A stretch of 64,000 nucleotides of DNA from Bryobacterales bacterium KBS 96. GTDB lineage: Bacteria; Acidobacteriota; Terriglobia; Bryobacterales; Bryobacteraceae. The translations under genes and the position numbers were made by a program. The DNA is taken from assembly GCA_000381625.1 (NCBI GenBank), contig KB906767.1, positions 1,032,629 through 1,096,628 on the forward strand, read 5' to 3'. Under the pieces are notes generated by a model. The model searched no databases, was not told the origin of the DNA, and saw only the letters and a list, made by a program, of their open reading frames with translations. Position 1 is the first letter of the stretch. Each line of letters starts with the position of its first letter. This document shows positions 20,214-29,030 of the stretch, one piece after another.

Positions 20214-20226
20214 ATGATCAGCTCGG
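20042..20226 (+). repeat. Dispersed intergenic repeat, copy 1
   Basis: Shares GAGGCGTAA, a CCCTCACGGTC segment, GGTTCCGTGC, CCAATTG.CCGTTT, GGGGTGAGCGC and GATCAG.TCGG, in the same order, with 41065-41171. This copy runs over the apparent ATG (20214) of the ketoacyl synthase gene. Confidence 0.7.
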
Positions 20227-21494
20227 TAAACGACGTGCATGTTAACGATCGGGTGGTTGTCACGGGCATCGGTGCCGTCAGTCCCAACGGAGTTGGCCGG
20301 GAGGCGTTCTGGGAAGCAACGAGGGCGGGCCGCAGCGGCGTGCGCCGCATAACGCGCTTCGATCCAACCGGCTATGCCGCGCAGGTTGCCGGCGAGGTGG
20401 ACGGTCTCGACGAGTCGTCTTATGTAAAGCTGAAGGACCGCCCTCACGTATCGCGGGCAGTGCCGCTTGCCGCCGCCGCCGTCGATGAAGCGGTCCGGGA
20501 CGCCGCGCTCGATGCGAAGCACATGAGCCGGGAGGAACTGCGGGAAATTTCCGTGCTGGTGGGTTCCGGCGGCGCGAGTCAGGAATTCACGGAGCAGCAG
20601 TATCGCTTCTACTATGAGGGCAAGCAGAAGCAGTGCAGCGTCTATGTCATTCCAACGTCCACCCCAGGCACTCTCGCGAGCGAGGTTTCGATGAGGTTCG
20701 GGTTCCGGGGCTTCAGCCACCTGATCTCAACCGGCTGCACGTCCTCCACGGACGCCTTGGGATACGCGCTGCGGATGATCCGCTACGGCCATGCGACCCG
20801 GGTTATTGCGGGCGGCGTGGATGCGCCGATTGCGCCGCTCATCGTGCGCGGCTTTCAACTCATGCGCATCATGTCGACGCGCTGGAATCACGAGCCGGAG
20901 CGCGCCTCGCGGCCGTTCTCACGCGACCGCGACGGTTTCGTCATTGCGGAGGGCGCCTGGTTTTTTGTGTTGGAGACGGCCCGGAGCGCCATGGAACGCG
21001 GCGCGAGAATCTACGGCGAGATCTGCGGCTTCGGTTCCACATGCGATGCCTATCATCGCGTGCGGCTGGAAGAGTGCGGCGAGGAACCCGCTCGCGCGAT
21101 TCAACTGGCGATGAAAGAGGCAGGCGTCGCGGCGGAGCAGATCGATTATGTGAATTATCACGGCACTTCAACGGAATTGAACGACCGTATTGAGACGAGG
21201 GCCGTCAAACTCGCCTTGGGCAAGCACGCGGCCAAACTTCCAGGCTCGTCCTTAAAAAGCTTAATCGGCCATCCGCAAGGCGCTTGCGGGGCCGCGGGTG
21301 TGGCCGCAACGCTCCTGGCGATGCGAGATGGCGTAGCGCCTCCCACCATTAATGTCGAGTATCCCGATCCCGAGTGCGATCTGGACTATATCGCCGAAGG
21401 AGCCCGTCCGCTCGCGGTGGATTACGCCGTGGCAAACTGCATTGCGTTCGGCAGCAAGAACAGCGCGCTGGTGCTGCGGCGCTGGCATGGGTGA
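20214..21494 (+). CDS. Beta-ketoacyl-ACP synthase II-like enzyme (FabF family)
   Basis: 426 residues of a condensing-enzyme (thiolase-fold) protein. The Cys-His-His triad is present: Cys175 in STGCTSSTDAL, His316 in NYHGTSTELND and His353 in LKSLIGHPQGACGAAG. The text around the cysteine differs from typical FabF (TACATG), and the acyl-tunnel region is unusual, so it may serve polyketide, aryl-polyene-like or specialised lipid synthesis rather than housekeeping fatty acid synthesis. No acyl-carrier protein, reductase or other fab gene is adjacent. The ATG at 20214 lies inside a dispersed repeat; a GTG at 20235 giving VHVNDRVVVTGIG is a reasonable alternative start. Confidence 0.85.
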   Translation: MISSVNDVHVNDRVVVTGIGAVSPNGVGREAFWEATRAGRSGVRRITRFDPTGYAAQVAGEVDGLDESSYVKLKDRPHVSRAVPLAAAAVDEAVRDAALDAKHMSREELREISVLVGSGGASQEFTEQQYRFYYEGKQKQCSVYVIPTSTPGTLASEVSMRFGFRGFSHLISTGCTSSTDALGYALRMIRYGHATRVIAGGVDAPIAPLIVRGFQLMRIMSTRWNHEPERASRPFSRDRDGFVIAEGAWFFVLETARSAMERGARIYGEICGFGSTCDAYHRVRLEECGEEPARAIQLAMKEAGVAAEQIDYVNYHGTSTELNDRIETRAVKLALGKHAAKLPGSSLKSLIGHPQGACGAAGVAATLLAMRDGVAPPTINVEYPDPECDLDYIAEGARPLAVDYAVANCIAFGSKNSALVLRRWHG

Positions 21495-21507
21495 AGACTG
21501 CTGCCGT

Positions 21508-21535
21508 TGGCACCCGGACACTCGTGTCTGTGCCA
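21508..21535 (+). terminator. Hairpin downstream of the ketoacyl synthase gene
   Basis: TGGCAC pairs with GTGCCA and the inner GACAC with GTGTC around a two-base loop, starting 13 bases after the stop codon and followed by ATTTAC. It fits a terminator although the T run is short. Confidence 0.5.
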
Positions 21536-21586
21536 TTTACTTAGGATCACTGGGGGCTTGCACGTGGCGCGCGCTTCAGCGTGCCG

Positions 21587-21648
21587 CCGTGGGCTTCAGC
21601 CCACGGTTCAACGGGCCGTGAACTGCCTGCCAGCACGATAAATCGTGC
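21587..21648. repeat. Two perfect extragenic palindromes (REP-like)
   Basis: CCGTGGGC-TTCA-GCCCACGG (21587-21606, 8-bp stem) and GCACGAT-AA-ATCGTGC (21633-21648, 7-bp stem). Together with the hairpin at 21508 they fill the space between two convergent genes and could stop transcription from both sides. The first is of the kind often seen scattered in Acidobacteria and Planctomycetes genomes (recalled). Confidence 0.65.
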
Positions 21649-21669
21649 ACCACCAAAGCAGACGCGGTT

Positions 21670-24600
21670 CTATTGCGGCAACTGGATCAGATTGACAGTT
21701 GCGGTCGCAATCGTGTTGGCTGCCGACGCCGGCTGGCCGTTGCTGACATCCTGCAAGTAGAATTTACCTCCATCAGTGACCCATTGACCGGTCGTCGCGG
21801 AACCGGTGGAAGTTCCGAAGGCAAACAGCGGTCCGGTGGGCGATCCCACGTGGATTTCGACAAGCATTGAATTCGGAGCATTCCACGAAAGTGTTGTGGC
21901 CCCAAAAAGATCGCCGGCCGGGACGACGATCGGCCCCGGACTTGCCGTGAGAGACGGCGTATTCATCGAATTGGCCAAGTGTACGGTGATGGTCGAAAGC
22001 GTGCTGCGGAGTGTCAGAGGCTGGTTATAACTGACGTCCTGCAGATAGAAGATCATGCCGTCGGTGACCCATTTGTCCGTTGTCGCCGATCCCACGGAAG
22101 GCCCCTCGGCAAATAGTGGCCCGCTGGGCGAACCCAGATGGACCTGCACAACAGTTGAGTTCGGAGCGCTCCATGTCAGAGTAGTAGCGCCCAGCAATCC
22201 GCCGGAAGGGATCGGGTTAGGCGTGGCGGTGAAGACATTCACGGTTTCCGAGACTTGCAAATGCAAGGTGGCGGTCGCCAGCATCTGCCCGTTGCTCGCA
22301 TCGACAAGATAGAAGCTCATGCCGTCGGTGACCCAGGGTCCAGTGGTGGCGCTGCCCGAAGGCCGTCCCATGGCAAACAGCGGCCCGGTCGGCGACCCAA
22401 GATGCACTTCCACCACCGATACGAACGGCGACGCCACGTTCCACTTCAATGTGGTGATGCCGAAGCTCGAGCCTGGAGAAACGAGAATCGGATCGGGAGA
22501 TGCGCTCAGAGTCGCTAGCTGCGCCGGCGTCCCGAGATGCACAACAACCTTCCCAAGTGTGCTGCTGGGGGACGTGGGACTGCCATTGCTCGCATCCTGC
22601 AAATAAAAGACAGACCCATCGACGACCCACGGCCCGGTGGCGGCGCTGCCTTGCGAGGGACCCGCCGCAAATAAAGCGCCATCAGGGGAGCCGAGACGCA
22701 CTTGCACCATCTTCGCTGTCGGCGCATCCCAATGAAGCGTGGTCGCCCCAACGCTCTGGCCAAACTGAACGGGAATCGGATTGGGATCGGCCGTGAAGGT
22801 CGTAACCTGTTGCGCAGTGCCGACACGAACTGTGACTGTCGAAATTGTGTTTTGGGTCGTCAGCGCCTTGCCGTTGCTGACGTCCTGCAGGAAGAACTGG
22901 CTTCCATCGGTGACCCAGGCGCCGGTCGTCGCGGAGCCGGTCGGCCCTCCCGCCGCAAATATCGGACCAGCCGGCGAACCGAGATGAATCTCGACAGTCG
23001 AAGCCGCGGGTACATCCCAACTCAGCGTGGTCTGGCCGGTGGTGGTTCCCGCAGACACCAGGATCGGATTCGGACTAGCCGCGAATGTAGCGCCGGACTG
23101 CGTTCCGAGCACGGGAAACGTGACGATGTTACTGACGAAAGCGTCTTGCGCAATATATAGCTGAGTGGCATCGTTGGCGGGCAGATTTGAAGGCAATAGA
23201 ATAGTGACCGCATACACGCCGGTAGCCCCGGTCGGAAGCCCGGCGCTGATCACTTGGCCGGTGATTCCATTTACGGTTGAGCTAACCGTCTCTGTCGGAG
23301 AGTTCGGCTGCCCGCCGTTGTAAGGCTGGCCGGCTACGGCAGTCTGGCCGTTGAGCAGGCCCAGACCGGTTGCGTATGCAATGATCGTCTCGCCCGGCAC
23401 AGCGGGATTGCCCGCGGTCACAGGGGCCCCGGCCGTATTCGCGCAGCATGTCGCGCTGTTATACGCCGTCAAAATGACTTGAGCGCCTGAACTCACGGTT
23501 GCGGATACCTGAATGCCGTTCCCGGCGGGGCCCGACACTTTCGCCGTGAGCACGACTCTCGCAAACTGGCCTCCAGCACTTGCAATCACATTCGGATCGC
23601 CACCATTCGCGTTGATCAGGTTGATCAACCCGTCACGAATTTGCGCCAATGTCGTATCGGTGCTTTGGACGGTGTAGGTGTATGCTTTACCGGCAATCGT
23701 GATGGTAGCAGTGTCTGCCGCTTTCACCGTTCCGTCAACGGAAACGACCGTGCTAGCGGTGCTGCCGCCATGGAAGACAAGGCCCGGACGCGGTTCCGTT
23801 CCCGCTCCGCCGAATAACCCAGGGTTCGCGGCGGCAATGATAATGCTAGTGGCATTTGTGATGGTGATGCTGCCGTCCTTGTGCACGGTTCGAACGTAAA
23901 TGCTGGCGCTGGTGGAATCGCTGAAGGCATATGAGACCTGGGCTCGGATCTCAGTCGGCGATGCATAAATCAATGGCGCGGGATTGCCGTCCATGAAAAC
24001 CTGAGCGCCGGCCAGCGAAGTCGGCAATGCGGCGCCGCTGGTCGGTTCACCTGTATCGCCGGCGCTATCACCGTTGGTCAAGTTCTTGCCGGTGATGGAG
24101 ACGATGGTTCCGGGCGCGATTACCGCCGCGTTCCCGCCTGTCAGATAACTTCCGGATGCCGTCGCGCTGATCTGCGCGCCGGCGCTTGTGCTTGCGGAGA
24201 GCGAGATCGCGTCGTTCGGAAGCTGCGACTGGCGCGAGTTCAACAATACAGTGCCATTCCCGACGTTAACGGCGACCACGTTCGGATCTCCGCCATTCGC
24301 GTTGATTAGCGCGACCAGGCCGCCGGCCACCGAATTAAGAGTGTCGCTCTTTTGCACGGTGTAGGTGTACGCCGGGTTTGAGGCGCCCCCGTTCGCATTA
24401 CTGATGGTGATGGATACCGTGTCGTTTGCGTTGATGCTGCCGCCGAGGCCGACAACGCCCTCCTGGTAGATCGCGAGACTCGCGTCGTTCAGAACCGAAT
24501 TGGAGGCCAGAACGTTCTCGCCGGGCGTGAAAAGCAACACACGCTGATCGTACGGATCGGCTACATATAGGTTTGTGCCATCCCAGGCAAGTGAAGTAGG

Positions 24601-25842
24601 CGTTCGGATGGTGTTGGTGCTGGCGCGATTCGGAATCACGGTCGAAGCAAAGCTTATGCTCGGATCGCTAGCGGTATCGCTAAAGAAATCCGTCTGTCCC
24701 AGAACGCTGTCGGCGGAAGCGCCATTCGTCATCGGAATGCTGTTGAAGATCAGGACACGGTCGTTTCCACTGTCGGCAACGAACAGGCGGCCCTGACCAT
24801 CGGGCAGTACAAAACGGGGGAAGTTGAGGCTTGCGGCGCACATCGCCGGATAAATGGGATTGCCACTACTATCCGTGCCCGCCTGCGCGCAAACCTTGGG
24901 GGTGTTATTCGGTAGGGCGCCCGTCATATCGGGCTGTCCGATCACCACGTTGGCGGGCGGATCGTTGCTCGTTGGAATGCCGTTCCAGATGAGTACCCGG
25001 TTGTAGCCAAGATCGGCGACAACGAGATGTGTGCCATCCGTTGTCACGGACGTGGGGCTTAGCAATAAATTGGCAGCGGCGTTAACAAAAACGCCCGCGG
25101 GCGGCGCATAGGCGGTATTAAAATCCTTTTGCCCGACGACGACGTCAGCCGCCTGATTATTCTGAGTCGGAATACTATTCCAGATAAGAACACGATGATT
25201 CTGCGTATCCGCGACAAACAGTTTGCCGTTCTGTATCCACACGCCCTGGGGCCCGCGGAGCGTTTTGTTCGTGACGCCGGCGAATGTCTGAACCGTATTA
25301 AAGTCGGGCTGGCCGAGAACGATATTTGCCGGCTGGTTGTTGCTTGTCGGAAAGCTGGTCCAGATGAGAACGCGGTTATTGTCGGTGTCCGCAACGGCGA
25401 CAACCGTGCCGTCGGTGGCGACAGCCGTCGGATTGCGCATGCCGTTGGCTCCGACGTTGACGTTGGTCGTCGTGAAATCGGGCTGCCCCAGCACCTGACT
25501 TGCCAGAACTCCGCAGACCGGGCAGCGCGTGTTCAGGTAATTTCCCGTTTTCGAAACGTCCGTGTGAGGGTCTGGAATTCTCGCGGGCGTGTCGAAGATC
25601 AGAACCCGGTTATTCAGCGGCGCCGACGAAACACGGTTCGAATCCGCAACCAGCAGTTTCCCGTTCGCCCACGCAACTCCGCCGGCGCCGCCCAGCACTG
25701 CCTGCGTGGCGGGGGAGTTCTGTGAGCCATTAGAAAAGGGCGACTGGCCGATGACGAACCAGGCAGCCTGGCCGTCCTGAAAAGGAAGATCCCCTGCGTG
25801 GAGCAGGGCGGCAGACAGAAGAAGAGCGGCGAAATACCTCAT
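21670..25842 (-). CDS. Secreted NHL-repeat protein with Solibacter-type Ig-like domain and five C-terminal repeats
   Basis: 1390 residues with a signal peptide (MRYFAALLLSAALLHA). Residues 20-440 are NHL beta-propeller repeats; the unit NRVLIW(N)..PT.NNQPA..VLGQPDF recurs about six times. Next are two related modules of about 100 residues containing AYTYTVQ.SDT and LINANGGDPNV, each followed by an Ig-like domain of the type often labelled the Solibacter C-terminal or TIGR03437 domain (VIAPGTIVSITGKNLT...PLIYASPTEIRAQVSYAF). The C-terminal about 460 residues are five tandem repeats of about 90 residues with HLGSP.GPLFA.G...GSATTG.WVTDG..FYLQD.SNG. No enzyme motif was seen. Likely a surface or extracellular binding protein. 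Confidence 0.85.
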   Translation of the reverse strand: MRYFAALLLSAALLHAGDLPFQDGQAAWFVIGQSPFSNGSQNSPATQAVLGGAGGVAWANGKLLVADSNRVSSAPLNNRVLIFDTPARIPDPHTDVSKTGNYLNTRCPVCGVLASQVLGQPDFTTTNVNVGANGMRNPTAVATDGTVVAVADTDNNRVLIWTSFPTSNNQPANIVLGQPDFNTVQTFAGVTNKTLRGPQGVWIQNGKLFVADTQNHRVLIWNSIPTQNNQAADVVVGQKDFNTAYAPPAGVFVNAAANLLLSPTSVTTDGTHLVVADLGYNRVLIWNGIPTSNDPPANVVIGQPDMTGALPNNTPKVCAQAGTDSSGNPIYPAMCAASLNFPRFVLPDGQGRLFVADSGNDRVLIFNSIPMTNGASADSVLGQTDFFSDTASDPSISFASTVIPNRASTNTIRTPTSLAWDGTNLYVADPYDQRVLLFTPGENVLASNSVLNDASLAIYQEGVVGLGGSINANDTVSITISNANGGASNPAYTYTVQKSDTLNSVAGGLVALINANGGDPNVVAVNVGNGTVLLNSRQSQLPNDAISLSASTSAGAQISATASGSYLTGGNAAVIAPGTIVSITGKNLTNGDSAGDTGEPTSGAALPTSLAGAQVFMDGNPAPLIYASPTEIRAQVSYAFSDSTSASIYVRTVHKDGSITITNATSIIIAAANPGLFGGAGTEPRPGLVFHGGSTASTVVSVDGTVKAADTATITIAGKAYTYTVQSTDTTLAQIRDGLINLINANGGDPNVIASAGGQFARVVLTAKVSGPAGNGIQVSATVSSGAQVILTAYNSATCCANTAGAPVTAGNPAVPGETIIAYATGLGLLNGQTAVAGQPYNGGQPNSPTETVSSTVNGITGQVISAGLPTGATGVYAVTILLPSNLPANDATQLYIAQDAFVSNIVTFPVLGTQSGATFAASPNPILVSAGTTTGQTTLSWDVPAASTVEIHLGSPAGPIFAAGGPTGSATTGAWVTDGSQFFLQDVSNGKALTTQNTISTVTVRVGTAQQVTTFTADPNPIPVQFGQSVGATTLHWDAPTAKMVQVRLGSPDGALFAAGPSQGSAATGPWVVDGSVFYLQDASNGSPTSPSSTLGKVVVHLGTPAQLATLSASPDPILVSPGSSFGITTLKWNVASPFVSVVEVHLGSPTGPLFAMGRPSGSATTGPWVTDGMSFYLVDASNGQMLATATLHLQVSETVNVFTATPNPIPSGGLLGATTLTWSAPNSTVVQVHLGSPSGPLFAEGPSVGSATTDKWVTDGMIFYLQDVSYNQPLTLRSTLSTITVHLANSMNTPSLTASPGPIVVPAGDLFGATTLSWNAPNSMLVEIHVGSPTGPLFAFGTSTGSATTGQWVTDGGKFYLQDVSNGQPASAANTIATATVNLIQLPQ

Positions 25843-26000
25843 AGATAAGGGGGTGTAGGGGTTAATAAGAAAGAGACCAGTATAGCAACGCCTTCAGACG
25901 CGCCAGCCCCCTTTCGGGTTCCGATGAATTGTCCGGTAACAATGGACCGCGGAAGGCCCCTCTCAAAATGGCGGTGAGCGCAGCAACGAGCCTTGGGCGG

Positions 26001-26417
26001 CTACGGGCGGCGGCGATAGGAGGCCGTGATCTTGGTGGAAATGCCGCCCCTGGGCGTAAAATCCCCCACCACCGTCGCGGACGCCGGGTTGCACGCCTTC
26101 ACCACGTCCTGTAAAAACCGGTTCACGATATTTTCCTGGAAGATACCAAGGTTCCGGTACGCCAGCGTATACATCTTCAGGCTTTTCAGTTCCAAGCAGG
26201 TTTTGTCCGGCGTGTAGATCAGCCGGACGATGCCATGATCCGGCAAGCCGGTCTTGGGGCAGACCGATGTAAACTCCGGCATGACAATTTCGATTTCGTA
26301 ATGAGGGCCGTATTGGTTGGGCCAGGTCTCAATTCCGGGAAGCACGGCGTCCACGCCCGAATGAGCATGTTCATCCGTGTACGGCTTCTGCTTCTCGCGT
26401 TTTTTTGCGTGCTTCAT
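26001..26417 (-). CDS. queF: NADPH-dependent 7-cyano-7-deazaguanine reductase
   Basis: 138 residues, the short unimodular (YkvM) type of QueF, which reduces preQ0 to preQ1 in queuosine synthesis. The nucleophile Cys53 and Asp60 are in FTSVCPKTGLPD, and the substrate/NADPH motif is ELKSLKMY at 77-84. Its ATG directly follows the TAA stop of the upstream LOR/SDH-family gene with no spacer, so the two are translated together. No queC, queD or queE gene is in the window. Confidence 0.95.
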   Translation of the reverse strand: MKHAKKREKQKPYTDEHAHSGVDAVLPGIETWPNQYGPHYEIEIVMPEFTSVCPKTGLPDHGIVRLIYTPDKTCLELKSLKMYTLAYRNLGIFQENIVNRFLQDVVKACNPASATVVGDFTPRGGISTKITASYRRRP

Positions 26418-27638
26418 TTAGAGGTCCAAATCCCGAGTAATCAGGTTTAGAAAAAGTCCCACATCGGTCACGACTCCGACGGCATGTCCGGTGCCGCGGT
26501 CGCTCACTTTCGTCGGCACGGCGGGGTTGATATCGACGCAGACAATTTTCACCCAGGCGGGAAGCATGTTGCCCGTGGCGATGGAGTGGAGCATCGAACT
26601 GAGGCACAGAACGAGACCGGCGCCCTCGAGTTGCCGGGCATAGGCGTCCTGGGCTTCGTTCATGTCCGTGATGCAGTCGGGTAGAGGGCCGTCGTCGCGG
26701 AGACTGCCCGCGAGCACGAACGGCACATTCGCCTTCACACATTCATACATAACGCCTCGCGTCAGCCGGCCGGATTCAACCGCCCCAGCGATGCTGCCGG
26801 CGCGAAACACGGCGTTGATCGCCCGCATGTGGTTGCGATGGCCATGTTCTTCCTGACGGCCATCCGCCACCCGCACGCCGAGCGATGTGCCGAACAGTGC
26901 CGATTCGATGTCGTGGACGGCAAGGGCATTTCCGGCAAGCAAGGCATTCACCCATCCGCCACGAATCAATTTCGAGAGAGCCTCAACTCCGCCGGTGTGC
27001 ACGACAACAGGCCCGGCGACCGCTACGATCTTCTTACCTTCGGCGCGCGCCTGCCGCATCATGGCAACCGTCTGCGCGACCGCCGTCTCCACTTTACGTT
27101 CGGAAGAAATTTCGTTGCTCATGAACGCGAAGGACTGCCGGTCGCGTTCCTTGGCTTCCGGGACGACGCGGATGCCCTTCATCCCAACCACAACGTCATC
27201 CCCTGCTTTGATATCCCGCAAGCGGCGGCAATACGCCGCGCCGCCGGAAACCACAATCATCGCGTCCATCCGCTGGTTTTGCACTTCCAGCCACTGGCCT
27301 CCGCGCCGCACAAGCGTGCGCTGGTTGGTGGTGGAATAGAAATCCTCGGGCGCGCAGCGGTCGCACTCGGCGCGCCTGGTGTCCGCGTCGCCCGCGTCAA
27401 CGGGCGAACAGCCCAGTCCGAGCAGTTGCGAGAGCATCTTTTCCATCTGCTCACCGGAAGGCGCTTCGACGCGCAGACGTAGCTTCGACGGTTCGCCGTT
27501 CGTACGGCCGATGGAGAAATCCTCCACTTCGAAACGGCCGCCGAACTCGACAACCGCATCGAAAATCCGCTCCATGATATGCGAATCGATTAAATGGCCC
27601 TGTGCTTCAACTAACTCCGAGATAGGTAATTTCGACAT
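26418..27638 (-). CDS. LOR/SDH (TIGR00300-type) family protein, putative ornithine/arginine-linked enzyme
   Basis: 406 residues from the ATG at 27638; an in-frame ATG 57 bases upstream adds a segment without family character. The N-terminal part (VEAQGHLIDSHIMERIFDAVVEFGGRFEVEDFSIGRTN) is the LOR/SDH domain shared with bifunctional lysine-ketoglutarate reductase/saccharopine dehydrogenase and with arginine dihydrolase/ornithine cyclodeaminase proteins. A CDRCAPEDFYSTTN segment with two cysteines follows, then a Rossmann-like C-terminal half (KKIVAVAGPVVVHTGG, GNALAVHDIESALFGTSLG, VCVDINPAVPTKVSDRGT). Archaeal members are reported ornithine cyclodeaminases. Substrate not proven here. Coupled to queF. 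Confidence 0.8.
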   Translation of the reverse strand: MSKLPISELVEAQGHLIDSHIMERIFDAVVEFGGRFEVEDFSIGRTNGEPSKLRLRVEAPSGEQMEKMLSQLLGLGCSPVDAGDADTRRAECDRCAPEDFYSTTNQRTLVRRGGQWLEVQNQRMDAMIVVSGGAAYCRRLRDIKAGDDVVVGMKGIRVVPEAKERDRQSFAFMSNEISSERKVETAVAQTVAMMRQARAEGKKIVAVAGPVVVHTGGVEALSKLIRGGWVNALLAGNALAVHDIESALFGTSLGVRVADGRQEEHGHRNHMRAINAVFRAGSIAGAVESGRLTRGVMYECVKANVPFVLAGSLRDDGPLPDCITDMNEAQDAYARQLEGAGLVLCLSSMLHSIATGNMLPAWVKIVCVDINPAVPTKVSDRGTGHAVGVVTDVGLFLNLITRDLDL

Positions 27639-27752
27639 GCTTGCATTGTGGAGAGAGCGAGGCTTCCCCGCCCTTTTTTCAACGGACACTGGCAACGACA
27701 GATGTGTCCTTGGTCATTCCTAAACCGGGCCGGGAATGCCCTGTCCGGCAAA

Positions 27753-28937
27753 CTACGGGCGCGTGAGAAACAGCGGCATGCCGTCTTTGTGTGAATAACT
27801 CGGCCGGTAACGGTCTACGTTGAACATGCTCGCGACGTCCACATGGCGCGGGCCCAGCTTAGGATCCGGAATCTGCACCATCGCATATTTCCCCTCGACG
27901 ATGGCGGTCATCAGCCCTTTCTTATGAAGTTGAATAGCATCGTAAGCCATCGTTCCGAACGTGGTGGCGATCAACTTGTCGGCAAAGTCGGGGGCGCCGC
28001 TGCGGAGATCGTAAGTCAAATCGCTGACGACCGTCTCGTCCCCGCTACGTTTCTTAATTTCATCGCTGAAATCCTCGGCGACATTGCTCTTCTTGCGATG
28101 CCCAAAAGCGTCGGCCTCACCGTATTCGCGAATCGTGTAACCTTCCCACTCGGCCCCCTCCGACAACACAACCAAAGCATAGTTGCTTGGGTTGTTTCGC
28201 TTATCGGTCAGAAGCAGGTCGATCATCTTATCGAGATTGAATTTATACTCGGGGATTGCGCAGCGGAGCGAGGTAACGTAAGCGGTGTAGAGCGCGGTGT
28301 AGCCGGCATCGCGCCCGAATACGCGAAAGACACCGATCCGCTCGTGCGATCCGACAGTTGTGCGCTGCCGCTGAATTGCGTCGTTGGCGCGGGAAATCGC
28401 GGTGGAGAAGCCGATGCAGTACTCGGTGTTCCGGACGTCGTTGTCCATCGTTTTGGGAATGCCAATCACGTTGAACCCGAGCTGATCCAGGCGCGCGGCG
28501 TAACTCAACGTGTCGTCGCCACCGATGGCAACCAGGTAATCGATCCCCAACCGGCCGAGATTATCGAGCACCTGCGAACTCAGATCGAATGTCGTGGATG
28601 TTTCACCCTTCTTTGTCGTCTGCGCCGAGGGAAAATCCCGTCCCTTCAAAAATTCGGGGATTTGCTTCATCTTCGAGGGATTTGTCCGCGAAGTATGCAA
28701 GAAAGTTCCACCCGTCCGGTCGATGGTTCTCGTGTTCTCTTTATTCAACGGAAGGACATACTTGCTCCGGCTGGCAACATCATCAAAGTTCAGATGAGTT
28801 AGTCCCTCCCAGCCGCGCCGTATGCCGATAACCTCATGGCCATCGGTTGCGCCGCGATACACCACGTTCTTGATGACAGAGTTGAGACCGGGCACATCGC
28901 CGCCGCCGGTCAGGATTCCAATTCGTTTTCCTGGCAT
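27753..28937 (-). CDS. 6-phosphofructokinase, residues of the pyrophosphate-dependent type
   Basis: 394 residues of the PfkA superfamily: GGGDVPGLNS at 11-20, GGDDT at 139-143 and PKTMDND at 161-167, and the fructose-6-phosphate site around FRVFGRDAGYTA. Asp142 and Lys162 stand where ATP-using E. coli PfkA has Gly104 and Gly124. This Asp/Lys pair is the established mark of PPi-dependent enzymes, so reversible PPi-linked phosphorylation of fructose-6-phosphate is predicted. It is longer than E. coli PfkA (320 residues) through an insertion near 60-120. It is transcribed alone or with the upstream sugar isomerase gene; tandem repeats fill the 240-base gap between them. Confidence 0.92.
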   Translation of the reverse strand: MPGKRIGILTGGGDVPGLNSVIKNVVYRGATDGHEVIGIRRGWEGLTHLNFDDVASRSKYVLPLNKENTRTIDRTGGTFLHTSRTNPSKMKQIPEFLKGRDFPSAQTTKKGETSTTFDLSSQVLDNLGRLGIDYLVAIGGDDTLSYAARLDQLGFNVIGIPKTMDNDVRNTEYCIGFSTAISRANDAIQRQRTTVGSHERIGVFRVFGRDAGYTALYTAYVTSLRCAIPEYKFNLDKMIDLLLTDKRNNPSNYALVVLSEGAEWEGYTIREYGEADAFGHRKKSNVAEDFSDEIKKRSGDETVVSDLTYDLRSGAPDFADKLIATTFGTMAYDAIQLHKKGLMTAIVEGKYAMVQIPDPKLGPRHVDVASMFNVDRYRPSYSHKDGMPLFLTRP

Positions 28938-29030
28938 TTTTCCTCAGTCGCCGATACAGCACTCGAGCTTGTTGAGTTCAATTAATTGTAACTGCTGGCT
29001 CGCTGAACACTGCCGCAACCGCGCGAAAAG

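Noticed and set aside
21670-23100. Regular DNA repeats that could suggest a CRISPR array
   Set aside because: The periodicity is about 280 bases and reflects five protein repeats in one reading frame, not short repeats with spacers.
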